Shown: positions 9,053 through 19,450, counted from the first letter of the stretch. The stretch: 64,000 nt of DNA from an uncultured Pseudomonadota bacterium (GCA_903867225.1 CAIPQN010000040.1:1-64000); one strand, 5' to 3'. A program made the numbers and translations. Notes: a model not told the origin generated them from the letters alone.

Positions 9053-9079
9053 GCTTGCATCGAGTGGCAAGCTTTTTTT
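9053..9079 (+). terminator. Terminator-like hairpin immediately before rnt
   Basis: GCTTGC (9053-9058) pairs with GCAAGC (9067-9072), followed by seven T. It is orientated to stop plus-strand transcription, yet it lies between the divergent mlaA and rnt genes, 27 bases before the rnt start. It may attenuate the rnt leader, or be fortuitous. Confidence 0.4.
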
Positions 9080-9106
9080 ATTTCATGACTACGAGATTTT
9101 TAATCG

Positions 9107-9760
9107 ATGGAAACGTCCATAATTCCTTTAGAAAAACGCTTTCGCGGTTATCTCCCAGTCGTAATTGATGTTGAAACAGCGGGCTTTAATCCCAAAAAAA
9201 ATGCCTTATTAGAAATTGCTGCCGTAATTGTTGAATTAAATAGCGACGGAAATTTAGTGGCAACTGAACGTTATTCTGCCCATATAATTCCATTCAAAAA
9301 TTCAGAGCTAGATGCGGCGGCATTGAAATTTACAGGCATTGATCCATTTCACCCGTTTCGTATGGCGATTGAAGAAAAAGCTGCGTTAGAGCTAATTTTC
9401 AAACCGATTAAAGAAGCTATTAAACGAAATAAATGTACTAAAGCCATTTTAGTCGGACACAATCCAGCATTTGATATTTCTTTTGTGAATGCCGCCGCGC
9501 ATCGCTCACAACTCAAAAAAAATCCATTTCACCCATTCAGCACTTTCGACACGGCAACTTTAGGCGGATTAGCTTATAAGCAAACGGTTTTAGCGAAAGC
9601 AGCAAAAGCCGCAGGATTACATTGGGAAAGTGATAAAGCACATTCGGCTTTGTACGATGCAGAGAAAACAGCTGAATTATTTTGTATGATTATCAATCGT
9701 TGGAAACATTTAGAATCTTTAGATTCACCTAAAACTGAACTTAATACGGAGGAATTATGA
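9107..9760 (+). CDS. rnt: Ribonuclease T
   Basis: RNase T is a DEDDh-family 3'-5' exoribonuclease that trims tRNA CCA ends and finishes the 3' ends of stable RNAs. The 217-residue product begins like the family (EKRFRGYLPVVIDVETAG, with metal ligands Asp21 and Glu23), has the second acidic motif in LVGHNPAFDISF, and has the DEDDh His and Asp in HSALYDAEKTAEL. Length matches E. coli RNase T. Its stop overlaps the start of yajD by four bases (ATGA), showing translational coupling. Confidence 0.95.
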   Translation: METSIIPLEKRFRGYLPVVIDVETAGFNPKKNALLEIAAVIVELNSDGNLVATERYSAHIIPFKNSELDAAALKFTGIDPFHPFRMAIEEKAALELIFKPIKEAIKRNKCTKAILVGHNPAFDISFVNAAAHRSQLKKNPFHPFSTFDTATLGGLAYKQTVLAKAAKAAGLHWESDKAHSALYDAEKTAELFCMIINRWKHLESLDSPKTELNTEEL

Positions 9761-10134
9761 CTATTAAAAAAGTGCCTTTAAACAAAGATAAACTCAATCA
9801 AATCGTCACTGATGCACGCAAAAACCAAACAGAACGTGAGCAATCATATCGCGGGCAAGCATTAAAAATGTATCCGTGGATTTGTGGACGATGCACCCGA
9901 GAATTTACGAATGCGAATTTAACAGAATTGACGGTGCATCATCGCAATCATAATCATGATGATAATCCAGCAGACGGTAGTAATTGGGAATTGTTGTGTG
10001 TGTATTGTCACGATAATGAACATCAACGTTTTGAAGAAACTCGTTTTAGTTCAAGTGCTGCCAGTTCAGATAATGCGCCATTAGGAGCGCACAATCCTTT
10101 TGCTAATTTGAAAGATTTAATGTCGAAGAAGTAA
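9757..10134 (+). CDS. yajD: YajD-family HNH nuclease
   Basis: The 125-residue protein has an HNH domain with two zinc-binding CxxC pairs (CGRC and CVYC) and the core HHRNHNHDD and NWELLCVYCHDNEHQR, as in E. coli YajD. The biological role of YajD is not established. A GGAGG ribosome binding site lies within the end of rnt, and the start codon overlaps the rnt stop, so it is translated with RNase T. Length is close to the family's. The tail beyond residue 95 is Ser/Ala-rich and probably disordered. Confidence 0.9.
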   Translation: MTIKKVPLNKDKLNQIVTDARKNQTEREQSYRGQALKMYPWICGRCTREFTNANLTELTVHHRNHNHDDNPADGSNWELLCVYCHDNEHQRFEETRFSSSAASSDNAPLGAHNPFANLKDLMSKK

Positions 10135-10139
10135 CAAAA

Positions 10140-10172
10140 ATCGCAGAACGTTCGTGCTGAACGCTCTGCGAT
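10140..10172 (-). terminator. Intrinsic terminator of thrC
   Basis: ATCGCAGA-CGTTC and GAACG-TCTGCGAT pair across a short loop. Read on the minus strand the hairpin is followed by TTTTTGTT, so it terminates thrC. On the plus strand the T-run is missing, though the hairpin may still slow transcription from yajD. Confidence 0.8.
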
Positions 10173-10179
10173 AAAGCGA

Positions 10180-11250
10180 TTACAAACTGTCTAAAATTGC
10201 TTTTTTCACTGCGTTCAAACTTGCATCAATCGTGACAGGTTTCGCGTCAGCACATTGCATCATTGCAGTATCTGGGTCTTTAATTCCATTGCCCGTCAAC
10301 GTACAAACAATTGTGCTTCCGTCAGGAATTTTACCTGTGCTGATGTCATGTAATGCGCCTGCTAATGAAGTTGCCGAAGCAGGTTCACAGAAAATTCCTT
10401 CAAATTGCGACAACATTTTTTGCGCCGCTAAAATTTGTTCGTCAGTGAATTTATCAAACCAACCACCTGATTCTTTTTGCGCTGTCCACGCTAAATCCCA
10501 AGATTGTGGATGTCCAATGCGAATTGCCGTGGCAATTGTTTCAGGATTATCAACCATTGCACCTTCAACAAATGGAGCAGCACCAGCCGCTTGATAACCA
10601 CACATCACAGGTGTATTTCGGCAAACTCTGTCGGTAAAGTATTCTTTGTAACCTTTCCAATATGCCGTGATATTTCCTGCGTTACCGACGGGTAAACAAT
10701 GATAATCAGGTGCAAAACCTAGTTCATCAACAATTTCAAATGCAGCGGTTTTTTGTCCTTCAATACGGAATGGATTGATGGAATTTACAATCGTAACGGG
10801 GGCGTGGTCAGCAACTTCTTTTACTAACGCCATGCCACGGTCAAAGTTGCCGTTGATTTGAATGATTTTTGCGCCGTACATTAACGTTTGCGCTAATTTT
10901 CCGAGGGCAATTTTACCTTCTGGAATTAACACGAACGCCTGAATTCCCGCACGAACTGCATAAGCAGCGGCGGCTGCCGATGTGTTTCCTGTTGACGCAC
11001 AAATAATTGCTTGGCTTCCCGCTTCAACGGCTTTGGTGACTGCCATTGTCATGCCGCGATCTTTGAATGAACCCGTTGGATTTAAACCTTCAAATTTGAC
11101 ATAAATTTTTACGTCTTTCCCGATTAAACGCGGAATGTTTTGAAGTTCGATTAACGGCGTGTTGCCTTCGCCTAAACTGATAATGCGCGTCGATTCACTG
11201 ACGGGTAAACGTGAACGGTAATTTTCGATTAAGCCTGTGTAGCGTTTCAT
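10180..11250 (-). CDS. thrC: Threonine synthase
   Basis: This PLP enzyme converts O-phosphohomoserine to threonine, the last step of threonine synthesis. The 356-residue product is of the short fold-type II class, with [10 protein letters not shown] near the N terminus, the PLP lysine in GSFKDRGM (Lys63), and the [13 protein letters not shown] and [15 protein letters not shown] phosphate-binding loops. AGGAAACAAG precedes ATG 11250. The usual neighbour hom (homoserine dehydrogenase) is absent; the gene sits alone between two intergenic regions. Confidence 0.94.
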   Translation of the reverse strand: MKRYTGLIENYRSRLPVSESTRIISLGEGNTPLIELQNIPRLIGKDVKIYVKFEGLNPTGSFKDRGMTMAVTKAVEAGSQAIICASTGNTSAAAAAYAVRAGIQAFVLIPEGKIALGKLAQTLMYGAKIIQINGNFDRGMALVKEVADHAPVTIVNSINPFRIEGQKTAAFEIVDELGFAPDYHCLPVGNAGNITAYWKGYKEYFTDRVCRNTPVMCGYQAAGAAPFVEGAMVDNPETIATAIRIGHPQSWDLAWTAQKESGGWFDKFTDEQILAAQKMLSQFEGIFCEPASATSLAGALHDISTGKIPDGSTIVCTLTGNGIKDPDTAMMQCADAKPVTIDASLNAVKKAILDSL

Positions 11251-11370
11251 CTTGTTTCCTATGTTTAAGTAAAATAAATTTTTTGACGAGATATTTTAAC
11301 TGTTTTATCCGTTATCGCTAAACGAAACGGCGTTATTTGACAATCAGAAACGCTACACATTGCCAAAAAA

Positions 11371-14052
11371 CTACTGGCGCAAATCTTTAATCGCCCGCAC
11401 TACATCATCTTTGCCTGCAATCAATTCGACACTGAAACCGAGTTTTTTTAACATTTCGAGCGTAGGTTCGTTATCTTTTAAAACTTCCGCTTCAAACGAC
11501 AGCATACCTTTAGCTTTCGCAGTTTCCATCAGCGTTTTCATGAGTTTTGAACCAATTCCTAAACGTTGACAATCATCAGCTACCACAATCGCAAATTCGA
11601 CTGAATGTCCGTCTGGATTGACCGAATAACGTCCAACGCCTAATTCATCTGGCATTGTTGAATCGTCAGTGACGGCAACAAATGCCATTTCGCGATCGTA
11701 ATCAATTTGAGTAAAGCGCACCAACATTTCTGGCGTTAATTCTTGTAATGCTTGGTGATAACGGAAGTATTTTGTTTTTTCCGATAAACGTGCCACAAAA
11801 TCTTTTTCCATTTTCGCATCTTCAGGACGAATCGGACGAATCGTCACATTTGTGCCGTTCGCCGTTAAATAACGTTGCGTCAATTCATGCGGATATGGAT
11901 GAATCGCCATGTGCGAGTAACGACTTAATTGGTGCGATGTTTCCGCTTTAATCCGCGCATCAACAGCAATCGCGCCATGTGCATCAACAATCAACGGATT
12001 GATGTCGAGTTCTAAAATTTCAGGTAATTCACTCACCATTTCTGAAATGTTCAACAACACATCAACTAACGCTTGTTGATTCGCGGCAGGCATATTTCGG
12101 AATGCTTTGAGATATTTTGCGGCTTTGGTTTTGGCTATCATTTGCTCAACCATGTAAGCATTGAGCGGTGGCAAAGCAACGGCGTTATCTTTCAACACTT
12201 CAACCATCGTGCCACCTAAACCGAAGCTAATCGCAGGACCAAACACAGGGTCACGCACCACGCCAATCATCAATTCGCGTCCGCTGTCGGATTTAAACAT
12301 CGCTTCGACAGTCATGCCGACTTCTTTGATTTCAGGATATTTGCTTTTAATCGCATGTTCCATTTCTGTGAAATTTCGCGCAATGTCTTCGACGCTACCG
12401 ATGTTCAAACGCACGCCGCCGATGTCGGATTTGTGGCTAAATTCAGGCATATTTATTTTTAAAACTACTGGAAAACGCAACGTTTCGGCGGCAATCATCG
12501 CGTCTTTTGCGCTGGTGACTTTAACGGTTTGATTCACGGGAATATGAAACGCGGCGAGAATCGCTTTTGATTCTTGTGCGGTTAAAACGTCACGTCCTTC
12601 TGCTAAAACCCGTTCAATAATCAATCGTGCGCCTTTGGCATCTGGCGCGACACGTTCATCAGAAGGTGATGGAATTTGTTTTAAAAGAATTTGGTTTTGT
12701 GCGTAATTCGCTAAAAATCCAAACGCATCAACGGCAACTTCTGGCGTGTTGAAATGCGCGACGTTGCTGTTGGCAAATAAAGCGCGTCCTTCTTCGACTT
12801 TCGCGCCGCCTGTCCAAGCGGCTAAAACAGGTTTTTTGCTGTGTTTCGCACCTTCAATAATAAATTCAGCCACTTCGGTTGGGTTTGTCATCGCTTGCGG
12901 CGTTAAAATCACCAATACGCCGTCGATATTTTCATCTTTCAAACACACATCAAGCGATTGTTTATAACGTTCTGACGTGGCATCACCCAAAATATCAACA
13001 GGATTTGCGTGTGACCAATGCGTTGGTAAAACCTCATTTAAGGCGTGCAAACTTGATTCGCTTAGTTCCGCCATTTTGATTCCGACATCTTCTGCACGAT
13101 CGGTACTCATCACACCAGGTCCGCCTGCGTTGGTAATAATGGCTAAACGGTCTTGCGTGACTTCGTAATTATTCGCCAACACGCGTGTCGCGGAAAATAA
13201 TTCAGAAATGCTATAAACACGCACCACACCAGCGCGTTCAATTGCTGCATCAAAAACGCTATCGCCGCCAACCATCGCGCCTGTGTGTGACATCGCGGCT
13301 TTAATGCCCGCTTCGTGACGACCTGATTTAATTAACACCACAGGTTTCAAACGTGCCGCCGCTTTTAAACCACTTAAAAAACGACGCGCATCGCGTATGC
13401 CTTCGACATACATCAAAATACCAGTGGTTTTGGTGTCGGTTGCCAAATAATCTAATACTTCACCGAAATCAATATCTGCTGCGCCGCCCATTGAAACAAC
13501 GGTTGAGAAACCAATATCTTCCGATTTCGCCCAATCTAAAATCGCGGTGCAAACTGCGCCAGATTGTGAAAGCAGAGCTAAATTTCCATCTTGAATGATG
13601 CCGTCACCAAACGTCGCGTTTAAAAATCCACTTGGACGTGCCACACCTAAACAGTTTGGTCCAATTAAACGAATGTTGTAACGGTGTGCAATGTCCAACA
13701 CTTCTTGTTGCAAACGATGTCCTTCTTCGCCTAATTCACCAAATCCAGCCGTAATAATAATTACCGAATTTACGCCTTTTTCACCGCATTGACGCATAAC
13801 CGCTGGCACAGTCGGGGCAGGCGTTGAAATGACCACTAAATCTAAATCTTCAGGAACAGAATTTAAATCTGGGTAGGCTTTCAGTCCTAAAATGTATTCG
13901 CGTTTATTGTTGACGGGATACAAGCCACCTTTGAATTCAGCTTCTTGCATATTGAGTAGCAACCGATAGCCCACGCTTTCAGGGCGTTCTGACGCGCCAA
14001 CGATTGCAACAGATTTTGGGGTAAAAAAACGATTTAAATAATGCGGTCCCAT
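11371..14052 (-). CDS. Pat-like protein: ADP-forming acyl-CoA synthetase fused to GNAT acetyltransferase
   Basis: The 893-residue fusion has a CoA-binding Rossmann domain (about 8-135, SVAIVGASERPESVG), a succinyl-CoA-ligase-like domain (about 150-460), an ATP-grasp domain (about 480-700) and a C-terminal GNAT domain (about 730-893) with the acetyl-CoA loop CQRLGIGSKLMK. The architecture equals Pat/PatZ protein acetyltransferases, which acetylate and inactivate acetyl-CoA synthetase. The motif SHTGAM keeps His256, the position phosphorylated in true ADP-forming acetyl-CoA synthetases, so catalytic rather than purely sensory use of the first part is possible. CGGAG precedes the start. It is a single gene with about 120 bases to thrC and no operon partner. 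Confidence 0.88.
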   Translation of the reverse strand: MGPHYLNRFFTPKSVAIVGASERPESVGYRLLLNMQEAEFKGGLYPVNNKREYILGLKAYPDLNSVPEDLDLVVISTPAPTVPAVMRQCGEKGVNSVIIITAGFGELGEEGHRLQQEVLDIAHRYNIRLIGPNCLGVARPSGFLNATFGDGIIQDGNLALLSQSGAVCTAILDWAKSEDIGFSTVVSMGGAADIDFGEVLDYLATDTKTTGILMYVEGIRDARRFLSGLKAAARLKPVVLIKSGRHEAGIKAAMSHTGAMVGGDSVFDAAIERAGVVRVYSISELFSATRVLANNYEVTQDRLAIITNAGGPGVMSTDRAEDVGIKMAELSESSLHALNEVLPTHWSHANPVDILGDATSERYKQSLDVCLKDENIDGVLVILTPQAMTNPTEVAEFIIEGAKHSKKPVLAAWTGGAKVEEGRALFANSNVAHFNTPEVAVDAFGFLANYAQNQILLKQIPSPSDERVAPDAKGARLIIERVLAEGRDVLTAQESKAILAAFHIPVNQTVKVTSAKDAMIAAETLRFPVVLKINMPEFSHKSDIGGVRLNIGSVEDIARNFTEMEHAIKSKYPEIKEVGMTVEAMFKSDSGRELMIGVVRDPVFGPAISFGLGGTMVEVLKDNAVALPPLNAYMVEQMIAKTKAAKYLKAFRNMPAANQQALVDVLLNISEMVSELPEILELDINPLIVDAHGAIAVDARIKAETSHQLSRYSHMAIHPYPHELTQRYLTANGTNVTIRPIRPEDAKMEKDFVARLSEKTKYFRYHQALQELTPEMLVRFTQIDYDREMAFVAVTDDSTMPDELGVGRYSVNPDGHSVEFAIVVADDCQRLGIGSKLMKTLMETAKAKGMLSFEAEVLKDNEPTLEMLKKLGFSVELIAGKDDVVRAIKDLRQ

Positions 14053-14238
14053 AACAACTCCGAAAAAGTAAGATTAAGAAAATGATGACGAAAGTTTAGC
14101 GGTTTTCTGTGTCAATTAAATTAAAAGTCGATTATCTCGATTAGTTTCATTCTATATTTTTATCCAGTATTTTGAAATTAAACTGTAATCCATTATGCTT
14201 TGTCTGGTCACTTTTTCATCAACTAAGGATTCAATGCT

Positions 14239-14709
14239 GTGAACAAAATTTTTTCATTTTTTAAAATACTTTTTTTAGGATTAACAATGGCATCATCTGC
14301 AAATGCAGGCACAGCGGAAGAAAACAAAATCGCTGGTGCAACTTTTCTCGCTGAAAATGCAAAAAAACCAAACATCAAAACCACTGCAAGTGGTTTGCAA
14401 TATGAAGTATTAACCGCTGGTACAGGCACAAAACATCCTGTTGCATCGGATTTTGTCACCGTGCATTACGCAGGTACGACGTTGGAAGGAAAAGAATTTG
14501 ATAGTTCATACAAACGTGGCGAACCTGCTGGATTTCCATTGAAAGGCGTGATTGCAGGTTGGACAGAAGGTGTGCAATTGATGACAGAAGGTGCAAAATA
14601 TCGCTTTTATATTCCATCTGATTTAGCTTATGGCTCACGCGGTATTGGACGCGATATTCAACCTAATGCCGCGTTAATTTTTGACGTAGAATTATTAAAG
14701 ATTAAATAG
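14239..14709 (+). CDS. Exported FKBP-type peptidyl-prolyl isomerase
   Basis: The 156-residue product has a Sec signal peptide (1-23, cleavage after ANA) and a single FKBP domain (about 45-156) with VTVHYAGTTLEGKEFDSS and AYGSRGIG, so it should catalyse proline isomerisation in the periplasm. It resembles the catalytic half of FkpA/Mip without the long N-terminal dimerisation helix. The start is GTG at 14239, with AAGGAT at 14225-14230. A two-codon frame ATG-CTG-TGA (14234-14242) overlaps that GTG. The gene is transcribed alone and ends at a strong hairpin. Confidence 0.88.
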   Translation: MNKIFSFFKILFLGLTMASSANAGTAEENKIAGATFLAENAKKPNIKTTASGLQYEVLTAGTGTKHPVASDFVTVHYAGTTLEGKEFDSSYKRGEPAGFPLKGVIAGWTEGVQLMTEGAKYRFYIPSDLAYGSRGIGRDIQPNAALIFDVELLKIK

Positions 14710-14711
14710 CA

Positions 14712-14750
14712 TTTTTGCCGACGTTCAATCGTTGAATGTCGGCATTTTTA
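14712..14750. terminator. Bidirectional intrinsic terminator between the FKBP gene and cysM
   Basis: TGCCGAC-TTCAA and TTGAA-GTCGGCA form a long stem (14716-14744), flanked by AAAAAT on the minus side and TTTTT on the plus side. It serves both convergent genes. Confidence 0.88.
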
Positions 14751-14753
14751 TAT

Positions 14754-15671
14754 TTACACATTCACTTCGTTAAACAATCCTGTTGATAAATAGCGATCAC
14801 CGCGATCACAAATAATTGTCACAATCACCGCATTTTCGACTTCATTTGCTAATTTTAGTGCCGCAAAAACAGCTCCGCCTGATGAAACACCTGCAAAAAC
14901 GCCTTCTTCTTTCGCTAATCGTCGCGTCATATTTTCAGCAGATAATTGGTCAACTTCAATAATTTGATTTACACGAGTTGGGTCATAAATTTTCGGCAAA
15001 TACTCAGGTGTCCAACGACGAATCCCAGCAATTTTTGAATCACCTTGCGGTTGTACGCCGACGATTTGAATGTTTGAATTTTGTTCAGTAAGGTATTTCG
15101 ACGTTCCCATAATTGTTCCTGTCGTTCCCATAGCACTCACAAAATGTGTAATGGTTCCTTTTGTATCGCGCCAAATTTCAACGCCTGTCGTTTCGTAATG
15201 CGCTCGCGGATTATCGGGATTTGAAAATTGGTCGAGAATTTTGCCTTTGCCTGCCAATTCCATTTCACGCGCCAAATCAATCGCTGCCTCCATGCTTCCT
15301 GATGCTGGCGTTAAAATAATTTCTGCACCATACGCTTGCATTGCAGCAACCCGTTCAGCCGTCATATTGTCAGGCATGATTAGCGTCATTTTATAGCCTT
15401 TAATCGCCGCTGCCATCGCTAACGCAATTCCAGTATTTCCGCTGGTTGCTTCAATTAAACGGTCGCCTGATTTGATTTCGCCACGTTCTTCCGCACGAGT
15501 AATCATGCTTAATGCAGGTCTATCTTTGACCGAACCCGCTGGATTATTGCCTTCGAGTTTGAGTAAAACGATGTTACTCGAATGATGAGGTAATCGTTGC
15601 AAACGCACTAACGGCGTATTGCCAACAAAATTTTCAAGGGTTGGATAACTATTCATTTGATTAAATTCCAT
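14754..15671 (-). CDS. cysM: Cysteine synthase B (O-acetylserine sulfhydrylase)
   Basis: This PLP enzyme forms cysteine from O-acetylserine and sulfide or thiosulfate. The product (305 residues) has the family N terminus (TLENFVGNTPLVRLQRLP), the PLP lysine in AGSVKDRPAL (Lys49) and the substrate loop EATSGNTGIALAMA. It matches CysM rather than CysK in length and in residues around the loop. The first ATG is used here; ATG at 15656 (MNSYPTLEN) is equally credible and closer to the E. coli start. No clear ribosome binding site separates the two. It stands downstream of the xfp terminator. Confidence 0.92.
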   Translation of the reverse strand: MEFNQMNSYPTLENFVGNTPLVRLQRLPHHSSNIVLLKLEGNNPAGSVKDRPALSMITRAEERGEIKSGDRLIEATSGNTGIALAMAAAIKGYKMTLIMPDNMTAERVAAMQAYGAEIILTPASGSMEAAIDLAREMELAGKGKILDQFSNPDNPRAHYETTGVEIWRDTKGTITHFVSAMGTTGTIMGTSKYLTEQNSNIQIVGVQPQGDSKIAGIRRWTPEYLPKIYDPTRVNQIIEVDQLSAENMTRRLAKEEGVFAGVSSGGAVFAALKLANEVENAVIVTIICDRGDRYLSTGLFNEVNV

Positions 15672-15724
15672 GTTTTAATTGATTTGTCGGTTCATTTTAA
15701 CTATATGCGCGTCTGACCCATAAA

Positions 15725-15758
15725 AAAACCACGCGAAAATTTTTTTCTGCGTGGTTTT
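15725..15758 (-). terminator. Intrinsic terminator of the ackA-xfp operon
   Basis: AAAACCACGC (15725-15734) pairs with GCGTGGTTTT (15749-15758). Reading the minus strand, the stem follows xfp and ends in a T-run. Confidence 0.8.
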
Positions 15759-15780
15759 CAATTTTTGAAACAGTTAAAAA

Positions 15781-18174
15781 TTATCCTGTCGGATTTGACC
15801 ACTTCCAGTTTTGAATTTCTGGCATATCTTCACCAAATTGTGAAATATAACGTTTGTGATCAATCAATTTGTTACGCAACGCTTGTTTCAAATATACCGC
15901 TTGATCTTTCAAACGTGGCACGCGATCAATGGCATCCATCGCTAAATGGAAACGATCGACTTCATTCATCACAACCATATCGAATGGCGTTGAAGTTGTA
16001 CCTTCTTCTTTATAACCGCGAACGTGCATATTTGCATGATTACTGCGGCGATACGTCAAACGATGAATCAACCAAGGATAACCGTGATACGCAAATACAA
16101 CAGGTTTATCGTGCGTGAATAATTCAGTGAAATCTGAATCAGACAAGCCATTTGGATGCTCTGTTTCAGGTTGCAATTTCATTAAATTCACCACGTTAAT
16201 CACGCGGATTTTTAAGTCTGGCACTTCACGACGCAAAATATCAACCGCCGCTAAACATTCTAACGTTGGAACATCGCCAGCACACGCCATTACAACATCA
16301 GGTGATGTACCGTGATCATTACTTGCCCATTCCCAAACGCTCACACCAGATTCACAATGTTTCGCCGCTGCATCCATTGATAACCATTGTGGTGCAGGTT
16401 GTTTGCCCGCCACGATAACGTTCACATAATTACGACTACGCAAAACGTGATCAGTCACAGATAAAAGCGTATTCGCATCAGGTGGTAAATAAACGCGAAT
16501 AACCTCCGCTTTTTTGTTTACAACGTGATCAATAAAACCTGGATCTTGGTGTGAAAAACCGTTGTGATCTTGTCGCCAAACGTGTGAGGTCAACAAATAG
16601 TTTAACGAGGCAATCGGTCTGCGCCATGGAATACGATTCGTGGTTTTGAGCCATTTCGCGTGTTGGTTGAACATCGAATCGATAAGGTGAATAAACGCTT
16701 CGTAGCACGAGAAGAAACCGTGACGACCTGTCAACAAATAGCCTTCGAGCCAACCTTGACAAGTGTGTTCACTCAAAATTTCCATCACTCGACCATCTTG
16801 TGACAAATCGGTATCTTCAGGCAGTCTTTTTTCCATCCAAACCCGTGACGTTTCTTCAAATACGTCATCCCAACGATTCGATGAAGTTTCGTCTGGACCA
16901 AAAATGCGGAAGTTTTTCTGCGCTTTGTTATTTTTCATCACGTCACGCAAGAACGAACCCATCACACGAGTTGCTTCGGCATCGACTGAACCTGGTGTTG
17001 GAACTTCAACTGCGTAATCACGGAAATTCGGCATACGCAAATCGTGCAACAAAACACCGCCATTTGCGTGTGGATTGTCACCGATACGACGTTGACCTTT
17101 CGGCGCAAGGTCTTTTAATTCTTGTAATGGCGAACCATTCGCGTCGAATAATTCTTCTGGTTTATAGCTTTTTAACCATGATTCTAAAATCGCAACATGT
17201 TCAGGATTATTCGCTAAACCCGATAATGGCACTTGATGTGAACGCCAAAAATCTTCGGTTTTTTTATCATCAACACTTTCAGGACCCGTCCAACCTTTTG
17301 GAGTCCGCATAATAATCATTGGCCAACGTGGACGTTTTAAATCTTTCGTATCGGCTGCAGTGCGCCATTCTTTTTGAATCGCTTTAATGTCAGCAATACA
17401 CGCTTCTAAAACGGCTGCCATTTTTGGATGCACGATTTCAGGGTCTTTGCCTTCGACAAAATGCACGTCGTAGCCATAACCTTCAAATAATTTGGTTAAT
17501 TCTTCTTCGCTGATACGACTTAACAATGTTGGATTTGCGATTTTATAACCGTTCAAATGCAAAATTGGTAACACCGCGCCATCACGCGCCGGATTTAAAA
17601 ATTTGTTTGAATGCCAAGAAGCCGCCATTGGACCTGTTTCAGCTTCGCCGTCACCAATGACGCAGCAAGCAATCAAATCAGGATTATCAAATACGTTACC
17701 GTAAGCATGTGAAACTGCGTAACCTAATTCGCCACCTTCATGGATTGAGCCTGGTGTTTCAGGTGCAACGTGACTTGGAATACCGCCTGGAAAAGAGAAT
17801 TGATGAAATAGGTTTTTCATGCCTTCTTTATCAAGCGAAATGTTTGGATAAAACTCGCTGTAAGTGCCTTCTAACCAGCAATTCGCAACCATTGCAGGTC
17901 CACCGTGACCAGGACCACAGATGAAAATCATGTTTAAATCGTGTTCTTTAATCAACCGATTGACGTGAACATGAATAAAATTCAAGCCTGGAGTCGTTCC
18001 CCAATGTCCCAACAAACGCGGTTTAATATGCGAAATGTTTAACGGTTCAGTTAAAAGCGGATTGCCTAGCAAATAAATTTGACCGACAGACAAATAATTT
18101 GCCGCTCTCCAATAAGCGTTCATTTTGGTTTGTAACGCAGAATCTAGTTTAAAGTCGTATATTCTTTCTTGCAT
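15781..18174 (-). CDS. xfp: Xylulose-5-phosphate/fructose-6-phosphate phosphoketolase
   Basis: The thiamine-diphosphate enzyme cleaves xylulose-5-P (and often fructose-6-P) with phosphate, giving acetyl-phosphate plus glyceraldehyde-3-P (or erythrose-4-P). The 797-residue product has the thiamine-binding block [20 protein letters not shown], the early [19 protein letters not shown] block and the [10 protein letters not shown] region of phosphoketolases. I set the start at ATG 18174; the longer frame begins with TTG. It lies 14 bases behind ackA, and together they turn sugar phosphates into acetate with ATP gain, without carbon loss through pyruvate dehydrogenase. Phosphoketolases are established in gammaproteobacterial methanotrophs. 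Confidence 0.96.
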   Translation of the reverse strand: MQERIYDFKLDSALQTKMNAYWRAANYLSVGQIYLLGNPLLTEPLNISHIKPRLLGHWGTTPGLNFIHVHVNRLIKEHDLNMIFICGPGHGGPAMVANCWLEGTYSEFYPNISLDKEGMKNLFHQFSFPGGIPSHVAPETPGSIHEGGELGYAVSHAYGNVFDNPDLIACCVIGDGEAETGPMAASWHSNKFLNPARDGAVLPILHLNGYKIANPTLLSRISEEELTKLFEGYGYDVHFVEGKDPEIVHPKMAAVLEACIADIKAIQKEWRTAADTKDLKRPRWPMIIMRTPKGWTGPESVDDKKTEDFWRSHQVPLSGLANNPEHVAILESWLKSYKPEELFDANGSPLQELKDLAPKGQRRIGDNPHANGGVLLHDLRMPNFRDYAVEVPTPGSVDAEATRVMGSFLRDVMKNNKAQKNFRIFGPDETSSNRWDDVFEETSRVWMEKRLPEDTDLSQDGRVMEILSEHTCQGWLEGYLLTGRHGFFSCYEAFIHLIDSMFNQHAKWLKTTNRIPWRRPIASLNYLLTSHVWRQDHNGFSHQDPGFIDHVVNKKAEVIRVYLPPDANTLLSVTDHVLRSRNYVNVIVAGKQPAPQWLSMDAAAKHCESGVSVWEWASNDHGTSPDVVMACAGDVPTLECLAAVDILRREVPDLKIRVINVVNLMKLQPETEHPNGLSDSDFTELFTHDKPVVFAYHGYPWLIHRLTYRRSNHANMHVRGYKEEGTTSTPFDMVVMNEVDRFHLAMDAIDRVPRLKDQAVYLKQALRNKLIDHKRYISQFGEDMPEIQNWKWSNPTG

Positions 18175-18188
18175 AAAATATCTCAAGG

Positions 18189-19373
18189 TTAATTTAAAAA
18201 AGTTTGAATCTGTTGCGCGATTTCGCGTTCTTCTTCAGCGTGGATAACTAAAATACGCGAACGACTGGAAGCGTCGCTGGTGTCGATATTACTACTAAAT
18301 GGCTGATGATTTAACCCCGAATCCAGTAAAAACCCCAAACCATTCAAGTTATTTAAAATGTGTTGCCGAATGACGGGGGCATTTTCACCAATTCCACCCG
18401 TGAAAATCAGTGCATCAACGTGACCATTTAGCACTGCAAAATAAGCACCAACGTATTTCTGTACACGATAGCAGAACAAGTTTAAAGCTATGTGACAAGA
18501 TTCATCACCGTGTTCCGCTTTGTTCAAAATTGTTCGCATATCGGTTTCACCGCACACGCCTAGCAAGCCACTTTGTTTGTTAAATAAGCGGTTAATTTCG
18601 TCGAGCGTTTTGCCTTCACGTTGCAACGTAATCGCAATCATCGGGTCAATATCACCGCAACGACTCGCCATCATTAAACCTTCTGTCGGTGAAAATCCCA
18701 TTGATGTATCGACGCTCACGCCATTTTTGACCACCGTCGCACTTGCACCACCGCCTAAATGCAAAATAATGATGTTCAGATTTTCGGGCGATTTATTTAA
18801 TAACTTCGCGGCCGCATTGACGCTGTGTTGGCAAGAAATGCCGTGAAAACCGTAACGGTAAAAATCCACATTCACGGATAAATTTTCAGGAATGGCATAA
18901 CGTCCAGCATAGCTGGGAATTTGACGATGAAACGCTGTATCGAAAACCGCGAATTGTGGCACATTGGCAAATAATTCTTGCGCCATTTCAATTCCCAAGC
19001 GATTTGGTGGATTGTGAAGTGGCGCATAATTATCGAGTTGAGCAATTTGATTTAAAACGTCAGGTGTAATCAGAGTGATGTTTGTAAAAGTTGCGCCACC
19101 ATGAACGACACGATGTCCAATCGCAGAAAGGCTTAAATCATTTTCAGCCAGCCAGTTTTGCCATTGACGATAAAGAAATGCGAGGGTGTTTTTTGCATCG
19201 TGAATGCTTGCGTCGTGGTGAGAAAATTTTTCACCTTGTACATTCACGCCGTTAATTGATAAGCCATCGGTTGCACCGTAATCGGCATTTAACGTGGCTT
19301 TGACGTTTAAATTGTTATCGAATAATTGTGTTTTGACGGACGTGCTACCAACATTAACAATGAGTTTTGCCAT
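18189..19373 (-). CDS. ackA: Acetate kinase
   Basis: AckA interconverts acetyl-phosphate plus ADP with acetate plus ATP. The 394-residue product shows the family blocks [15 protein letters not shown] at the N terminus, [21 protein letters not shown] and [22 protein letters not shown] (shortened here), and [13 protein letters not shown] near the C terminus. It is the first gene of the ackA-xfp pair. There is no pta gene nearby, which supports supply of acetyl-phosphate by the phosphoketolase rather than from acetyl-CoA. Confidence 0.95.
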   Translation of the reverse strand: MAKLIVNVGSTSVKTQLFDNNLNVKATLNADYGATDGLSINGVNVQGEKFSHHDASIHDAKNTLAFLYRQWQNWLAENDLSLSAIGHRVVHGGATFTNITLITPDVLNQIAQLDNYAPLHNPPNRLGIEMAQELFANVPQFAVFDTAFHRQIPSYAGRYAIPENLSVNVDFYRYGFHGISCQHSVNAAAKLLNKSPENLNIIILHLGGGASATVVKNGVSVDTSMGFSPTEGLMMASRCGDIDPMIAITLQREGKTLDEINRLFNKQSGLLGVCGETDMRTILNKAEHGDESCHIALNLFCYRVQKYVGAYFAVLNGHVDALIFTGGIGENAPVIRQHILNNLNGLGFLLDSGLNHQPFSSNIDTSDASSRSRILVIHAEEEREIAQQIQTFLN

Positions 19374-19408
19374 AAAGTTTTTAGTTGTGTTGGAAAGGAG
19401 TTGAAAGC

Positions 19409-19443
19409 AAAAAGGCTTTAATCCGAAAAGATTAAAGCCTTTT
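19409..19443 (-). terminator. Intrinsic terminator of fabI
   Basis: A 14-bp perfect stem, AAAAGGCTTTAATC with GATTAAAGCCTTTT, has a six-base loop. Read on the minus strand it stands just behind fabI, is followed by T-rich sequence, and separates fabI from ackA. Confidence 0.88.
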
Positions 19444-19450
19444 AAATGAC

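Noticed and set aside
12161-12532. 123-codon plus-strand frame opposite the Pat-like gene
   Set aside because: Antisense shadow without ribosome binding site or domain.
16800-17312. 170-codon plus-strand frame opposite xfp
   Set aside because: It is antisense to a highly conserved catalytic gene, has no ribosome binding site and no recognisable domain; it is a shadow of xfp.
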